36,060 bases of DNA from contig CABFPE010000562.1 of assembly GCA_900660155.1 (NCBI GenBank), positions 1-36,060 on the forward strand. Direction: 5' to 3'. The stretch comes from Hofstenia miamia. Taxonomy: Eukaryota; Xenacoelomorpha; Acoela; Hofsteniidae. Shown here piece after piece: positions 22,432-33,971 of this stretch. Both the position numbers and the translations under genes were made by a program. The notes under the pieces are model-generated. The model was not told the DNA's origin. It did no database searches and was given only the letters and a program-made list of their open reading frames with translations. How positions within the stretch are numbered: the stretch's first letter is position 1; each line of letters opens with the position of its first letter.

Positions 22432-25136
22432 TTAGCAATGAAAAAGAAATTTTAGTAATGCTTGACGAAACATTTTTGTAAAAAACAAATAATAAAAAAA
22501 ATTCACTGTACAATTAATTACTGCACATGCACCTGCTAAAGCGTACATCAGCAACCGTTGTGATTCCCCAATAGATGTTGTTGCATCTACACTCATGCCT
22601 ATTACAGCAGAGATATTGTTGCCAAGCAGTAGGACTAAAAACGAAAAGGAAATTATAAGCAGAAGAAATGTCGTTTGAGCTTCTGAACCAAGATTCTTGC
22701 GAGTTTTTGACCATTTCACCAATTTGAAAATTATGATAAGATTTCCAATGAGAACAGAAATTATTGGCATAGCAGAACCAAATATGAAAGTAACGAAGAT
22801 AGAGTAAGTATGAAAAAATGGCATGTTCGATTGCGGTGCACATATTTCATTCGCAATCTTGAAATAAAACATTCTTGGGAATGATACAATGAATACTAAT
22901 ATAGCTAGTACTATGCAGAGTTTGTAAACGAGTTTAGGCTTACTGTATTTCTTATAGATTATCGGCGCACTGATGCAAATAACCCGTTCATACGTCAGAA
23001 GAATGACTTGGCAAATTGACCCACTCCAAAACAGGCGTAGGATTGTGTAAACTATTTTACACATTGCATCATTGTAATCTTTGATGTAGATTCCTAAAAA
23101 CAATATTCTATTGCATTTAATAAAATCACAATATAAATATATTAGAACTACGACCTATAATCGTTGATTTTAAGGTACAATTATCATTTTGGCAAGTTCA
23201 TTCAAAGCTCGATTTGAGCAGTATTTGACTCAATTTCGATGAATTGTTGGAGACTTACACAATGTTACATATAAGTAACAACATTATTAGAGAAGAAAGT
23301 ACTAATTTCTATGTTACTGTTGAGTTAGTTCAGGATTTTTAAATCAGGTATATCAGTATTGATAAAGTTTCAGGCAAACAAATCAGAGTTACCTCATCAA
23401 TTTTGTTTCATTCCTTTGCCATCAATTTAGTTTTATATGATGGAAAACATCTAGTTAACTCAACATGGTTTTGTACTTGTACTTTGCCTTACTGCTTTCC
23501 TTCATTTCATATAAGATATGTGAGCATAGACAATACCTATGCTATATCAACCATATATTATTGGCTTTCGACTTTTGATATGATCAATATTTCTACTAAA
23601 TGAAAAGCTTGTGCATTTTTCTCGTAATTGTAGTAGTATTACAGTAGATATTTATATCAGAGATGGAGGCGGCTACCGGTCGGGCGTGGAAATTTCAAGA
23701 AAGGCTGGAAAAATTACCCAGTTGAGACAGACTCTAGTAGAGGAGTAAATATGTTTGGTTTAAGCGGAAAACTTTAAATATATTTATTTGCTTACATACT
23801 TCTTTATTATTCAGTATTAAGTGAGGCTGAACGCCACTGCAATGTAAAAAATAATGACTGATAATGCAGTACTTAGTTTTATATATTTCAACTATCACAA
23901 ATATCACAATATACTAACTAAGCAAACAAGCGTGTACAATTTAAATTCATTGAAAAACGTAAGAATTGATATATAGAAGATGTCAAAATTATGCTTTGGT
24001 AGAAATAGAATAATTATTCAATCTCATATTGTTATTCGCAAACAATGGATTTAGTTTTCAAAACCCATTACTAAATAAAAATGAATAATTTCCAAATTTC
24101 CTACAACTACATGCAAATATGAATATTTAGAGATCTTTGTAGTCGTGTGAAAATATTTTCTTGCAGTAATTTTCTAAAAACTGTTTCTGAATCAAAATTT
24201 GATAGAATTCACATACTAAATATTCATAATAATTTTTGCATATTTTATGGAAAATAGATACGACATACCGCTCTAGTAAAATTGGATGAATCTCTAATAA
24301 ACTGATTATCAGAATTTATCTATGGATGACTGTTTTCTGTTTTATTACATAGCAAAATATTATTTATTGAATTCTTTTAATGTTGATGAAATTAATGATC
24401 ATTTGTCAAGTACACAGCATTCTATGAAGAAGTGGTGAATTTGATTTTAAAAAAAATTAACCGAAAAATGGTGTGGCCAATAAGGGTATGGGACATGCAC
24501 AATTCTAACAGAATTTTAAAAGTAAAAACTTGCTGAGTTTTCAAATTTATTTTAATCAATTTGTTATTAATTAATCAGTTGTTATAAATTTGTATTAATG
24601 AATTTTCTCTATTGATAACTTTGAAAGATGTAATAATTAATGCAACCAAATGCCATAAATGAAATGTTAATACTATAAATGCAATATTGGTAATTTTAGG
24701 TCACAAAATGTCTTTTGTGAGTTTTACATATAATGGATCCACATATGGTAGTCATACACATTTTTGTTTTACATATTTCAATTCCAAACATATCTTAATG
24801 TCCAATGTAGCACATCAATTTAATTGGTGATTAGATCCTGCTGATATTGCAATAATCGTAGTGCACAGGATATACAATTAGTAGTATTTATTCAGATTAA
24901 CCAAACAATATTTCCTGCTCTCTTAGCCAATGAAAAAAGAAAACCATATATTTAGAGTAAAAACATTTCATCACATGATCACGATAAATATCAATTTATA
25001 TATTGACATACAATTAAGAATAATTAATGATGTATAATTTTATGCAAACAAAGATAATTAGAAAATTTTGAAAATATATTTGCAGTTGTCCGGATGTTCT
25101 TCTTCACAGTGAACTAATGAGAAATATTTCATTTTA

Positions 25137-25181
<45 letters not shown>

Positions 25182-25667
25182 CACCAATTCACTGAAGCTA
25201 ATTATCTTGTTGAAAGGAAACTATTCAAGCTTTCTCGTTCTGAAGAGAATTGATCTCTAAATGAAGCATATAATTGCTAAAGGTAGAAAATCTAAAATTT
25301 TCTTTTTCTATAACTTTACTTTAATTACAAACACTGAAAGTAGTAATAACTAAAATTTGCTTTAAATCCATATTTAGTATTAATTGATAACTTAAGCAAT
25401 ATTAACAATTAAATATCTACCAAATTGCTGCAACCCTCCAATGATGATTCCAAGACTTGCACATGTCATTCCATCCCAAATGGATAGAATTTGCATCAAT
25501 GCAACAAATGAGGTTTTTTGCTTAATGGATTGGCAAGTGAAGCATATTAACAAATTGAGAATGAGGCCTACAATACCAAGCCCCCCGCTAAATATGTCAA
25601 TGTATTCAGAAATTATTCTGTTCCTTTGCGCTGCGAGGCTTGTGTCACTTACATTATACGTCGACAT
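22432..25667 (-). CDS. Rhodopsin-like (class A) GPCR, two exons, complete
   Basis: Exon 1 is 25667-25421 and exon 2 is 23093-22432 (stop TAA at 22434-22432). The donor reads TTTG|GTAGAT and the acceptor TTGTTTTTAG|GA. The join is phase 1, restores a glycine codon and gives 302 residues. A short N-terminus carries an N-glycosylation site (N5-V-S). TM1 (about 22-45) has the conserved Asn38 and TM2 (about 53-78) has Asp65. Cys94 at the top of TM3 can pair with a Cys in the second extracellular loop (ANEIC). The DRY motif is E118-R-V. TM5 has the usual Pro (SAMPII). TM7 ends NFFYY in place of NPxxY, followed by a short helix-8-like FRQAL tail ending in Cys. TM6 lacks CWxP. These features support a membrane receptor signalling through G proteins. 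The ligand is unknown; chemosensory and peptide receptors are both possible. A paralogous exon at 170-416 marks it as part of a tandem array. Confidence 0.85.
23094..25420 (-). other. Intron of the GPCR gene
   Basis: A 2.3 kb phase 1 intron between TM2 and TM3 coding parts, with a GT donor at 25420-25419 and an AG acceptor at 23095-23094 preceded by a T-rich tract. It is AT-rich, holds a 40-bp (TA)n tract about 240 nt below the donor, and shows no other gene I can support. Confidence 0.8.
25140..25179. repeat. (TA)n microsatellite
   Basis: In the GPCR intron, at the place equivalent to the tracts at 4-23 and 560-573. Confidence 0.9.
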
Positions 25668-25800
25668 TTGTATATAAATTCGAACAAGTTAAACGGCATT
25701 TTATTTAACTGTGAGTCTTTTGATTGGACAAATCTTTCACTCAATTACAAATTTTTCCTCTAGCTTCAAAATCATGACTGTCATTTGCTGATTTGCAAAT
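25668..25800 (-). promoter_or_regulatory. Putative GPCR promoter, unit 2
   Basis: The 130 bp upstream of the start codon is well conserved with 417-540. On the minus strand it has a CCAAT box (GTCCAATCAAAAG, core at 25727-25722) about 55 nt before the ATG, followed by an AT-rich stretch. This is conservation plus motif only; no transcription start can be seen. Confidence 0.35.
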
Positions 25801-26720
25801 TGACATTACAATATCAATGTATAATATTTTGTTGATAATTTGGTAACTTGTGGTATTATCAAGAATTTTTCTTTTATGATAACTAATTATATCGATGGGA
25901 TTACTGTAACAGTCGACAGACAGAACAGTAGGTAAACGATGATCAAACTCGGTACATTAACTCCTTGAAATACACAACTAAGGCCGTTTGATCTTTGATT
26001 TGTTACTAATCGTTGGTAACAAGTAATCGCGTTGCGTTACCCACACAAATCTATGACATAGCAAAGCTGCCTCAAATAGACAGAGTAAATGCTGATCCTT
26101 GTCCTGTGACATTGACCAGAAGAAAAAGAATTATCCCTAACCACGCTTTTCTATTAGACATATTCATTTCGGACACCAGTAAGCGGACTTGCTTGCAGTG
26201 TTTTCATTGGTCGCCCTCTGTTTTCCAGAAGTTCCAATCATACAGGCAATCATCAGTGCTATCGTGCCCACAATCATAAATTATAGATAGTTTCGCCTTT
26301 TTTACTGAATGTGTGGGAATAAGCAGCGTCGCGATAATTCTCAGCGTTCGCCTTCCCACTTGACTGGCTGCAGATCGCCCTTTGGGCATAGGATGTTATT
26401 TTAGACGCAGATTAGAAAGTAACAAAATGGGCTTAACATGAACCCGAACCCGAGCCGATCAGAGTATTACTATCCGAACCCGAACCAAAGATTTGCTACA
26501 GATTTTGATTCGCCATATTTACCTGCTTGGATTTCCTCCAATCAAATGATTAACATCAGTCCTTTTCTGTTAAGGTAAACAGGCATTCATTATTATTTAA
26601 CGTTTTCGATCTTCTCTGAAATCAAATATTCATTAAAATCAGTAACTTTATACTTAATCAATCCAAGTTTTTATTCGATGTGGTTGGTCAGATCTGGACT
26701 TTAGTGAATTAAAGCTAGAA
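25668..26720. repeat. Block A, unit 2: single-copy form
   Basis: About 1.05 kb upstream of the complete GPCR and colinear with the repeated pieces at 417-540, 1487-2100 and 2935-3290. Short open frames in it are not preserved between copies. It contains short CCGAACCCGAA repeats near 26440-26490. Confidence 0.7.
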
Positions 26721-28270
26721 GAAATGCTTAGATAAATATTTTCAGACTAAAGGAAGAGACACAAGGTCCAAATTGTGTGTCAAATTGTAGATATAGCCCG
26801 ATTTCAACTAGAATCTGAGTTAATACTATATAGAACAAACGGAGAAAACTTGCGAATTTCTAAAAATGATGTTGATCATTTCATCAAGAGCCCATGGAAA
26901 TCAAGCTTGACAATGACAATAAATTCTACCGAATGTATAAGCGTTGTGTTGAAAAATATTACTGAAATATTGCATTCTAATTTTGTACGCTTCTAAAATT
27001 ATATTATTTTTTCAATTTCAGTGAACAGATTGTATTAAAAATTTTTAACACAACATTGGTCTGGCAAACCGAAAATCGAAAAACAAATTTTAAGCAATTA
27101 TCATTAAAAAGGGCCGAATTGGTAACAATGTACGTGGGCCAAGCTTAGGCCTAAGCTTTCGGCTGATTTCCATATCTGTGCTTCGCCCTAGCTATAAATA
27201 AATATGTGTCTGTACTAGTATTGAGACAGGACAGGACTAAAACAGGACAGGACAAAACAGACACATTTTTTGAAGTAGGATAAATCAGGGTCAAAAACTT
27301 AAACCATTTACATTAATTACACGTAATTAAATTATATCATACGTTGTTTTGTTTAAAGGAAAAATTCATGCGTCGTTCTATATGATAAGACACTACATTT
27401 TACGAAATCTAATTTGGAGATTGTTTCTTCTCTATTATAAATTATGCATATTTATAATAGATCTGTTAAAAGTGACAGGCGAATCTATTTTACCATGTAG
27501 ATGTATTGCTTACATTGATCTTTTGTTTACATATTACATTTTAGTATAATCATGCACTATTATGGTATTTAACACTAGCTTAGATTTTATTCTTTATAGA
27601 ACAATTAGATAGGTTCAGTTGTTGAATTTCTATTAATCAGGACTGGATAGGACAAACAAGACAGGACATTATTTAGTCAGAACGGGACAGGACAGAACGA
27701 GAACAAAAATTGTTGTAAGTCACATCCCTAGTCTATACTTACATTACCACTCTAAAACTTTCTAGAATTAACTCCCTTAATTCAATAGATGACTAATTAT
27801 ACACTCATGGTAAAAGATATTCGGTCACTTACAAAAAGGTTAATTGGAAGTACTAGTAAATACAATTTGACACTGCTTAGCTGTGATGCATTACGTGTGC
27901 CTAACTCTAACACTAAACCCCCTCCCCCAGACTTGTCAGCGAGGCGAAATTTTTAGGCTCCCCTCGGCTTGTTTTACTTTTGAGTATTTTCGGCTCGCCA
28001 CATAGAACCATTCAATGAGGCTTGTTTTAGTTCGATATTATTTTTCAGAATTTTTTACATAGCTCTTTCCATTATTTTATAAACATTTTAAAATACGATT
28101 ATAAAAAGGCATATTGAATATAAAATTAAAGAAAATCTGGATAAACATATTAAAAAGCAGAACTATGACCTTTCTGGGCTTAAAATGTCTCGTTTTTAGC
28201 TCATTGTTTATCCAATGCAGTGCCCAAGCCCAAATATGGATAATTAAATTGTTTTGAATGGCACAAAATA
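26720..28270. other. Intergenic gap between blocks A and B of unit 2
   Basis: No gene is supported. It holds an 18-bp palindrome (27141-27158), two clusters of GGACAGGAC-type repeats (about 27226-27290 and 27640-27700) and a small GC-rich patch with CCCCTCCCCC near 27915. Confidence 0.45.
27226..27700. repeat. Paired GGACAGGAC repeat clusters
   Basis: Runs of GGACAGGAC and close variants occur at about 27226-27270 and 27640-27700, in direct orientation. The segment near 27280 (GATAAATCAGGGTC) is the inverse of a segment found in both copies of block B (GCCCTGATTTATCCTGCCC, near 8692 and 32887). The unit is probably a dispersed repeat family present in both orientations. Confidence 0.5.
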
Positions 28271-29153
28271 AATATTGTTCAATTATTTTCCTCAATAATA
28301 TTTGATTGGAATCTGTGAATTTTCAAGATCAACTCAAATATGCATTCAAATACCTCATTTGGCAGGACTCAACTGCTACTTTCAACACATAGTGCACAAC
28401 GAAAAAAAAATTTGGCGTTCATTTTTTGAATTTCTCACTGTGTTGTTCTTTGATAAATATCCACTAATACTAAAATTTTGCCTACTGAAGCTAAAGTAAA
28501 TGAGGGTTCTGTTATTAGATCTAGTAGCCTCAATTAATTGTTCATCAAAGCTTTCAAATTCATTGCTAATCTTAGTAATGAGAATTCCAGTTTCTAATGC
28601 GGTTATCTCTGTAGCAGGTAAAATCGAGCTAAACTGCTTATAAATTTAAAGAAGCATCACATATGCAAAGCTAGCATGTAGCAGAAACGCAACATGAACT
28701 TCTGGTGCAAATGTACTGTAAAGTGTCAAGTTCAAACAATCAAATCTAATAACAGACACAAGAATGATCCATTCCTCTGTGTCAATGTATGAGTAACTGC
28801 TGAAATATGAAGAGTAAAGCCTGTCAAACATAAACAAATCACAAAAGCACATTGACAAACGCTTATAATGACATATTATGACTGAACATTGTTACATTTA
28901 TTGCTGCATCAAGCCCTTTCATAGGATGTAGTGACAAAATTGATTTGTGCAATGCCAAGCCTATATTTGTTCAATTATTAATTACTTTTAGCTACAGAGC
29001 AGTGGTGTTTCGTGAATCAAAAATCAGTAAGCTAGCAGCATTCTAGTCAGCATGATAAAAATGTACTAGTAACTACCCGGTAATTGATGGTCATTTTAAT
29101 TTTTTACGCATTGGTGATATCCATTATATTGTTGTTCAATTTCATGTGTATAC

Positions 29154-31735
29154 TAGGGTGATGAGTTATGACATTCTTGCAACCTATAAGTCGCCTGTCA
29201 ATTTCCGGTGAACTTTATCATAAAAAGAATATAGATGCTAATATTTTTGGTTTTTCTCAAAAAAATGTCCCCTTTAGCATGATGATAAAAAAATTTTAGT
29301 AAATGTTTACAAATTGTACTTCCCCAAGTATAATTTATAAAATTAATCAATATCAATTAGAACAATATCAAGTTTAACTACTTTATGACAAAAAATTGAA
29401 AATATATTAGACATAATCGTAAAAAAAATGCTTACTATAAAATCAATTTTATTATTAATCTAATAAAATGAGTTTGATTATTTAAAAAATTTTTAATTTA
29501 TGATGTGAAATTTCCGTTGAGTAAGCGTGCTTTCAATATATAAATAATAAAAGTATTAGAATATTCGTCCTAAATATAAGTTTACAATATTATAATTTGT
29601 TATCCTTTTAATTTTCAAATGAACGTGTTGTGAATTCATTGCTGTGAATCATAAGTAGGTGCAAAATGTATAAAGACAGTTCTTCCTTAACGGAAAAAAA
29701 CAAAAATATTTGGACAAAAACTTGACATCTTTTCAAGACACTTTAAAGAAAAGAAGACCCATATCTGTAGAAGATGAGGGTCTCAATAAGAGAAGCAGAA
29801 TACCCTTGCAGCAGCATATTATTGGAAGATATCATTATTTAGCTGCAAGTATTAAATCAAGGGATGTACGCTGTAACTCAATTGCCGAAGAATTAATTGA
29901 ATTATGGAAAAGTTTTGCTTTCCCAACATCAGAAAAGACAAAGTCAAGCAAAATAAAGAAAAACTTCTAACATTTTATGATTCAACTCTAAAGAAGAAGA
30001 ACAGCAATGAAACTTTTCAAGAATGATTTGATATTACTCATTGCGATGGAAATTGGCTTTGCAGTGAAGATAAAGGGCTGTATAATATTATAGAAAAAAG
30101 CACAAGAAAGGTCGTTTACACAACAGAAAAAGTAGACAATCAAAATAAAGTTCATCTACCGAAACGACCTAGATAAACATCTATAGAACAGAATGTTGAG
30201 AATGAAATGGAGTCTTATCTGAAGAAGATGAACCAGAGGAAATAAATCAATCACCTAGAAGAAAATCTTACCATTCAACGGATATAGCAAAATCATTAGT
30301 AGTATCTTGTAGGCTTTCCAGCCTCAATAGTGCAAGGGTGTGCAAGAAAATATCAGAAAAAGGAGTTGTGATTCCTACACCTAAGCAATCGTCAATATAC
30401 AAAGCAACATACAGGCAGGCAAAGGAGTTAAAGGAGTCAATGGCAAAAAATGAAAGAAAATGTTTATGCCTTACATTTTGATGGTAAAAAAATAAAAAAA
30501 TAGAGAATACCAAGTTGTTCTTCTAAGAGGTGAAACGCAAGAGATAAAGCTCGACATTCTCTGCTTGAATGATGGAAAATCAGAAACAATATCTGATGCA
30601 CTTGAAGAAGTCATATCTGAGTTTGATTTTTGGAATGTCATAAAAATTATAATTTGTGACCCTACTATTGTAAATACTGGAAAAGCTAATGGAGTAGTGG
30701 TAAGGCTTCAACGACTTTTTGATAAAAAGGATTAGAAAAACGCCAATTTATAGGTTGTCAACAGCATAATTTGGATCGCATTCTTTGTCTTTTCATGGAG
30801 CTGGAGATTGGAGAAAAGAGTTCCTCCCCAAATATTTCATATGAATTCATTCCTGAATTACTAAATGACTACGACAAATTGCAGGCTGAGTTTTTAAATG
30901 GAGAAGAAGAACTTGAAAGTAATTATGATAACATTTTCCGAGATGATATGAAGTTTTTATGTCACTTAAAAGAAGCTTTCAAATTTTATGAAAGAACCAA
31001 CGCCTTTCCAAAAATAAAATTTCAAACTATCCCAAATATTAGTAACGCGAGATGGAACTCTGGTTTAATGTTTGTGATTTTATCGCAAAAAAATGGTCAG
31101 ACTTTTGGTTTTCAAGTCATTATTATAAAAAAACTGATTATGAAAATAATCTATTTTCTATCCTATGTGAGTATGAAAAAGCATTATAAAATTTTACGAA
31201 ATTCTGGAGTAAAGAACCTTCCAAAATACCAGTGTCAAGGACAAATCAGTGTGCTTAGCGTGCTATTAAAGTCATGGAATTCAGATGAAAAGTTAAAATT
31301 AAGGTTTTTTTAGAAAATAATAACTAGGCAACAATAAAAAAAATGTTTATATTAGCTTTATCATATTGTGTATTAGTTTTTTTAGTTGCTCATTAAACTG
31401 TAATTAGATTGATAAGTATTCATATACTATATAATAATAATAATCATATTCAGAGGCTTTGATGCTTTTTACTTTAATATTCGTATAATAACCTCTATAT
31501 TATTTATGACACCGAATTATGTGTTATATAATCTGTTATTAAAACAAGATTCATATAGTTTTGATCAAAATATATTTTGAAATAATTTTTTTTGCTCTCG
31601 TTATAGATTAAGTACAAAATTAAAATCATTCACAAGAGTAAAGCATATTTCAGAAATCATTGAAAATAGTTGGGAAAAAATGGAATTTTACTTTTTGTTG
31701 CCTACTTAAATTTTTAACGATTTTTTTTCGTCATT
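29154..31735 (+). mobile_element. DNA transposon remnant inserted in block B
   Basis: The left edge is set by loss of similarity to 6280-9590 just before TAGGGTGATGAGTT (29154), a plausible hAT-like terminus. The right edge, about 31735, is where similarity resumes. I could not find the matching inverted end on the right, so that side may be truncated. Unit 1 has 0.4 kb of other sequence at this place. The insert therefore probably arrived after the segmental duplication, perhaps with loss of local sequence. Confidence 0.55.
29666..31313 (+). pseudogene. Decayed transposase with hAT-like catalytic layout
   Basis: A likely start is ATG at 29666 (MYKDSSSL). Pieces follow in several frames. First is a front part with a basic KKRRPI segment and an FDITHC-like segment near 30027. 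Then HFDGKK (30474-30490), CDPTIVNTGK (30655-30684), GCQQHNLDR (30753-30779) and NARWNSG (about 31043-31063). The spacing of a first Asp, an Asp/Asn motif, C-x-x-H and an RW motif resembles the RNase H-like core of hAT transposases. It also recalls a poorly characterised transposase-like family common in invertebrates, from memory only. Several frameshifts and stops, one soon after the start and others near 30500 and 30740, show that it is dead. It lies wholly inside the insertion in block B. Confidence 0.55.
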
Positions 31736-33524
31736 AAATTTTAATGTGCACATTATTAAAAGCAAAAATACAATTTTTGTTATTTTTCTTTTAAAGTATC
31801 AATGAGCGCTATTATACAGCTTACAAATGTGTAGGAAGCTTAAAATAACTGGCAAACATCAAGCCATAAAAAAAATGTTAACCTCAGTTAACGATTGACA
31901 AATGAGCACGAGCAGTACATTTTTAGCAAAATAAAAAGCTCAATTGTTCAATTAAGAATGTATTTTTCTAAAAAAAAGTGCAATTGGGCCCTGCAATTCT
32001 TAGATGAGTCAATGCTTTTAAGATTTTGAGTTACAAGTGCATGCTTGAAGCATTCTTAGCAAAATGCCAAGAATCACTAACTGAGGACTTCATCTACAAA
32101 GCAACCATTGATGAAATGTCATACGAATTTTGATGTAAATGCCGTCATCCTTACATTATATTACAGTAATTTTCATTGAAATATGCTTAAAGATATTTGC
32201 TTACAAAGTACAGTTCAGTTTGAAACAAAATATTTTCCTGCTCTGTCGGGAATTTCATTTATATTATCTCTCCGAATTAATTGTCATATTTCAGGAGGTG
32301 CAACTTTTCATGATTTTCATCAGTAAGTCAACCAGGAGTTTTTTATCTTCGCCCATAAGCGAACTGCACAATATATTCAACAAGATCCTGTCATTAATTA
32401 GCTGATGAACATCAATAAATGAAACATGACAGTGTAGTGCAATCTCGTTACGTTAAGATAATATGCTTTGTTCCAATATTTCCTTTAGCAACGCTTATCT
32501 GTAAAAAAATTTACCGGCAAGATAAAATATTTATCGATGAAACCTGTATGACGAGAAAAATCTTTCAATAGGTACACTATGTGCAGGAATTGCAAGCACG
32601 TTCACAGCAATCTGAGTTAGACAGAGGTCCTTACAAATCAGTCATTCGTAATGCAATAGACTATGAAATTGTTCTAAGAATCTATACATCTTTGTCGCAA
32701 CGATTTCCAGGTTGCTGTCTAATGGAGTCAATTTCAAAATCGACCCCAATGCATGTATGACACTACAGTACTGCTAAAATTAATGAAGAATACAATGTTG
32801 ATGTGAGGGTTTTAGTATTCAATTTCTAACATAGATTTTATCCGGATTTAAATTTATATCAATTTTAACCTTGCCTGTCCTACCTTGCCCTGATTTATCC
32901 TGCCCTGATTATCGGGTCCAACTCATTCATTTTAAAAAAACACATTAAAGCAAGGAACAAAATACGGCAATGTTAAAAATATGAGCAGAAAAATATTTGT
33001 CCATTTCACACCAAAGATGGATTAGCACAGAAATTCACCCGAGTGATTTAAGTTGAACATAAATTCACATTTAGTATTCAATTTCTAAAATAGATTTTAT
33101 CCGGATTTTAATGGATATCAATTTTAACAGTGCTACAGAAAAAGCATGAACATCATTTAGCACCCAGTAGAATGCTGAGATGGTATTCATTAGTAGACTC
33201 ATGGATTGTTCGTTGAATCATGTTAATAAAAAATGAAGCATTGGGATCTAAGGTAATGTGATCAAGTCAAAATTTATCAACTCTATTTCAATTGTGATTT
33301 TTTCAAAATTTATTACTTTAACAAAAAATTTTAAATACATAAAACTCAGGATCTAATGAAGGTGTTTAAAATCTGAAAACGCACTTTTTTTAATTTAATT
33401 CGTGACAGTCTTTGACTTTGCGCAAGGTTTGCCTGAACGGGACTCACACATTTTGTCTTTCCAAGTCATTATCTGACCAGTATGTATTGAAAGAATTTGA
33501 ACATTTTTATGAAAATCGGATTTT

Positions 33525-33971
33525 TTATTTGTCATTTGCATGTACTTCGGCACAAAAATATGTTTTAGCATAAATCTTAATCATTGCATAGATGTGTCTA
33601 TGTAAAACGCCTTGAATATTTCTTAACAGGATTAGATAAAATTTTTCACAAATGCCGACAAATCGGGTTGGTACATAAAATATATTGCAACTTCTTAGAT
33701 CAATTTCTATGACATAATATCGTCGTGAATCATCCATTATTATCATGTCGCAGTCGACATCAATATCTAATAATGATTTTCTGTGAGCAACACAATGAAA
33801 ATTATCAAAATGAAAGATTAAAATTACTAAATTAATTACCAAATTAAGCATAAAAAGTATTTGAAATTGATTTAAAAATGTGGTATATGGGTGTATAATT
33901 TCAACTGCTCTTATCAACAAAATAGAGATCGCAAGAATACACCATTTCAAAAACCACGAAACGTAGTACAT
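33525..33971 (-). CDS. Hypothetical membrane protein or exon, unrecognised
   Basis: A 148-residue open frame starts at ATG 33971. The first 55 residues contain two strongly hydrophobic segments (about residues 8-21 and 36-53), followed by a more polar half rich in Tyr, Asp, Arg and Cys. I recognise no family. The 3' half overlaps the end of block B, and the matching part of unit 1 (about 9440-9590) does not keep the frame. The 5' half is unique to this side. An open frame of this length is unusual for DNA this AT-rich but could still be chance. It could also be one exon of a larger gene; I see no convincing splice partner. Confidence 0.2.
   Translation of the reverse strand: MYYVSWFLKWCILAISILLIRAVEIIHPYTTFLNQFQILFMLNLVINLVILIFHFDNFHCVAHRKSLLDIDVDCDMIIMDDSRRYYVIEIDLRSCNIFYVPTRFVGICEKFYLILLRNIQGVLHRHIYAMIKIYAKTYFCAEVHANDK

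Larger units (their letters stand above)
28270..33680. repeat. Block B, unit 2: duplicated segment with insertion
   Basis: Colinear with 6280-9590. Similarity runs from about 28270 to 29153, is interrupted by foreign DNA to about 31735, and then runs to about 33680. Outside the insertion no gene is supported. Confidence 0.75.

Noticed and set aside
22514-22843. Second minus-strand frame inside GPCR exon 2.
   Set aside because: It is the shifted-frame shadow of TM4 to TM7.
26204-26389. Minus-strand open frames in block A, including one overlapping frame that starts like a signal peptide (MIVGTIALMIAC).
   Set aside because: In the copy at about 1900-2070 all four differences in that frame change the residue and none is silent, and the third copy loses it. 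This is neutral sequence.
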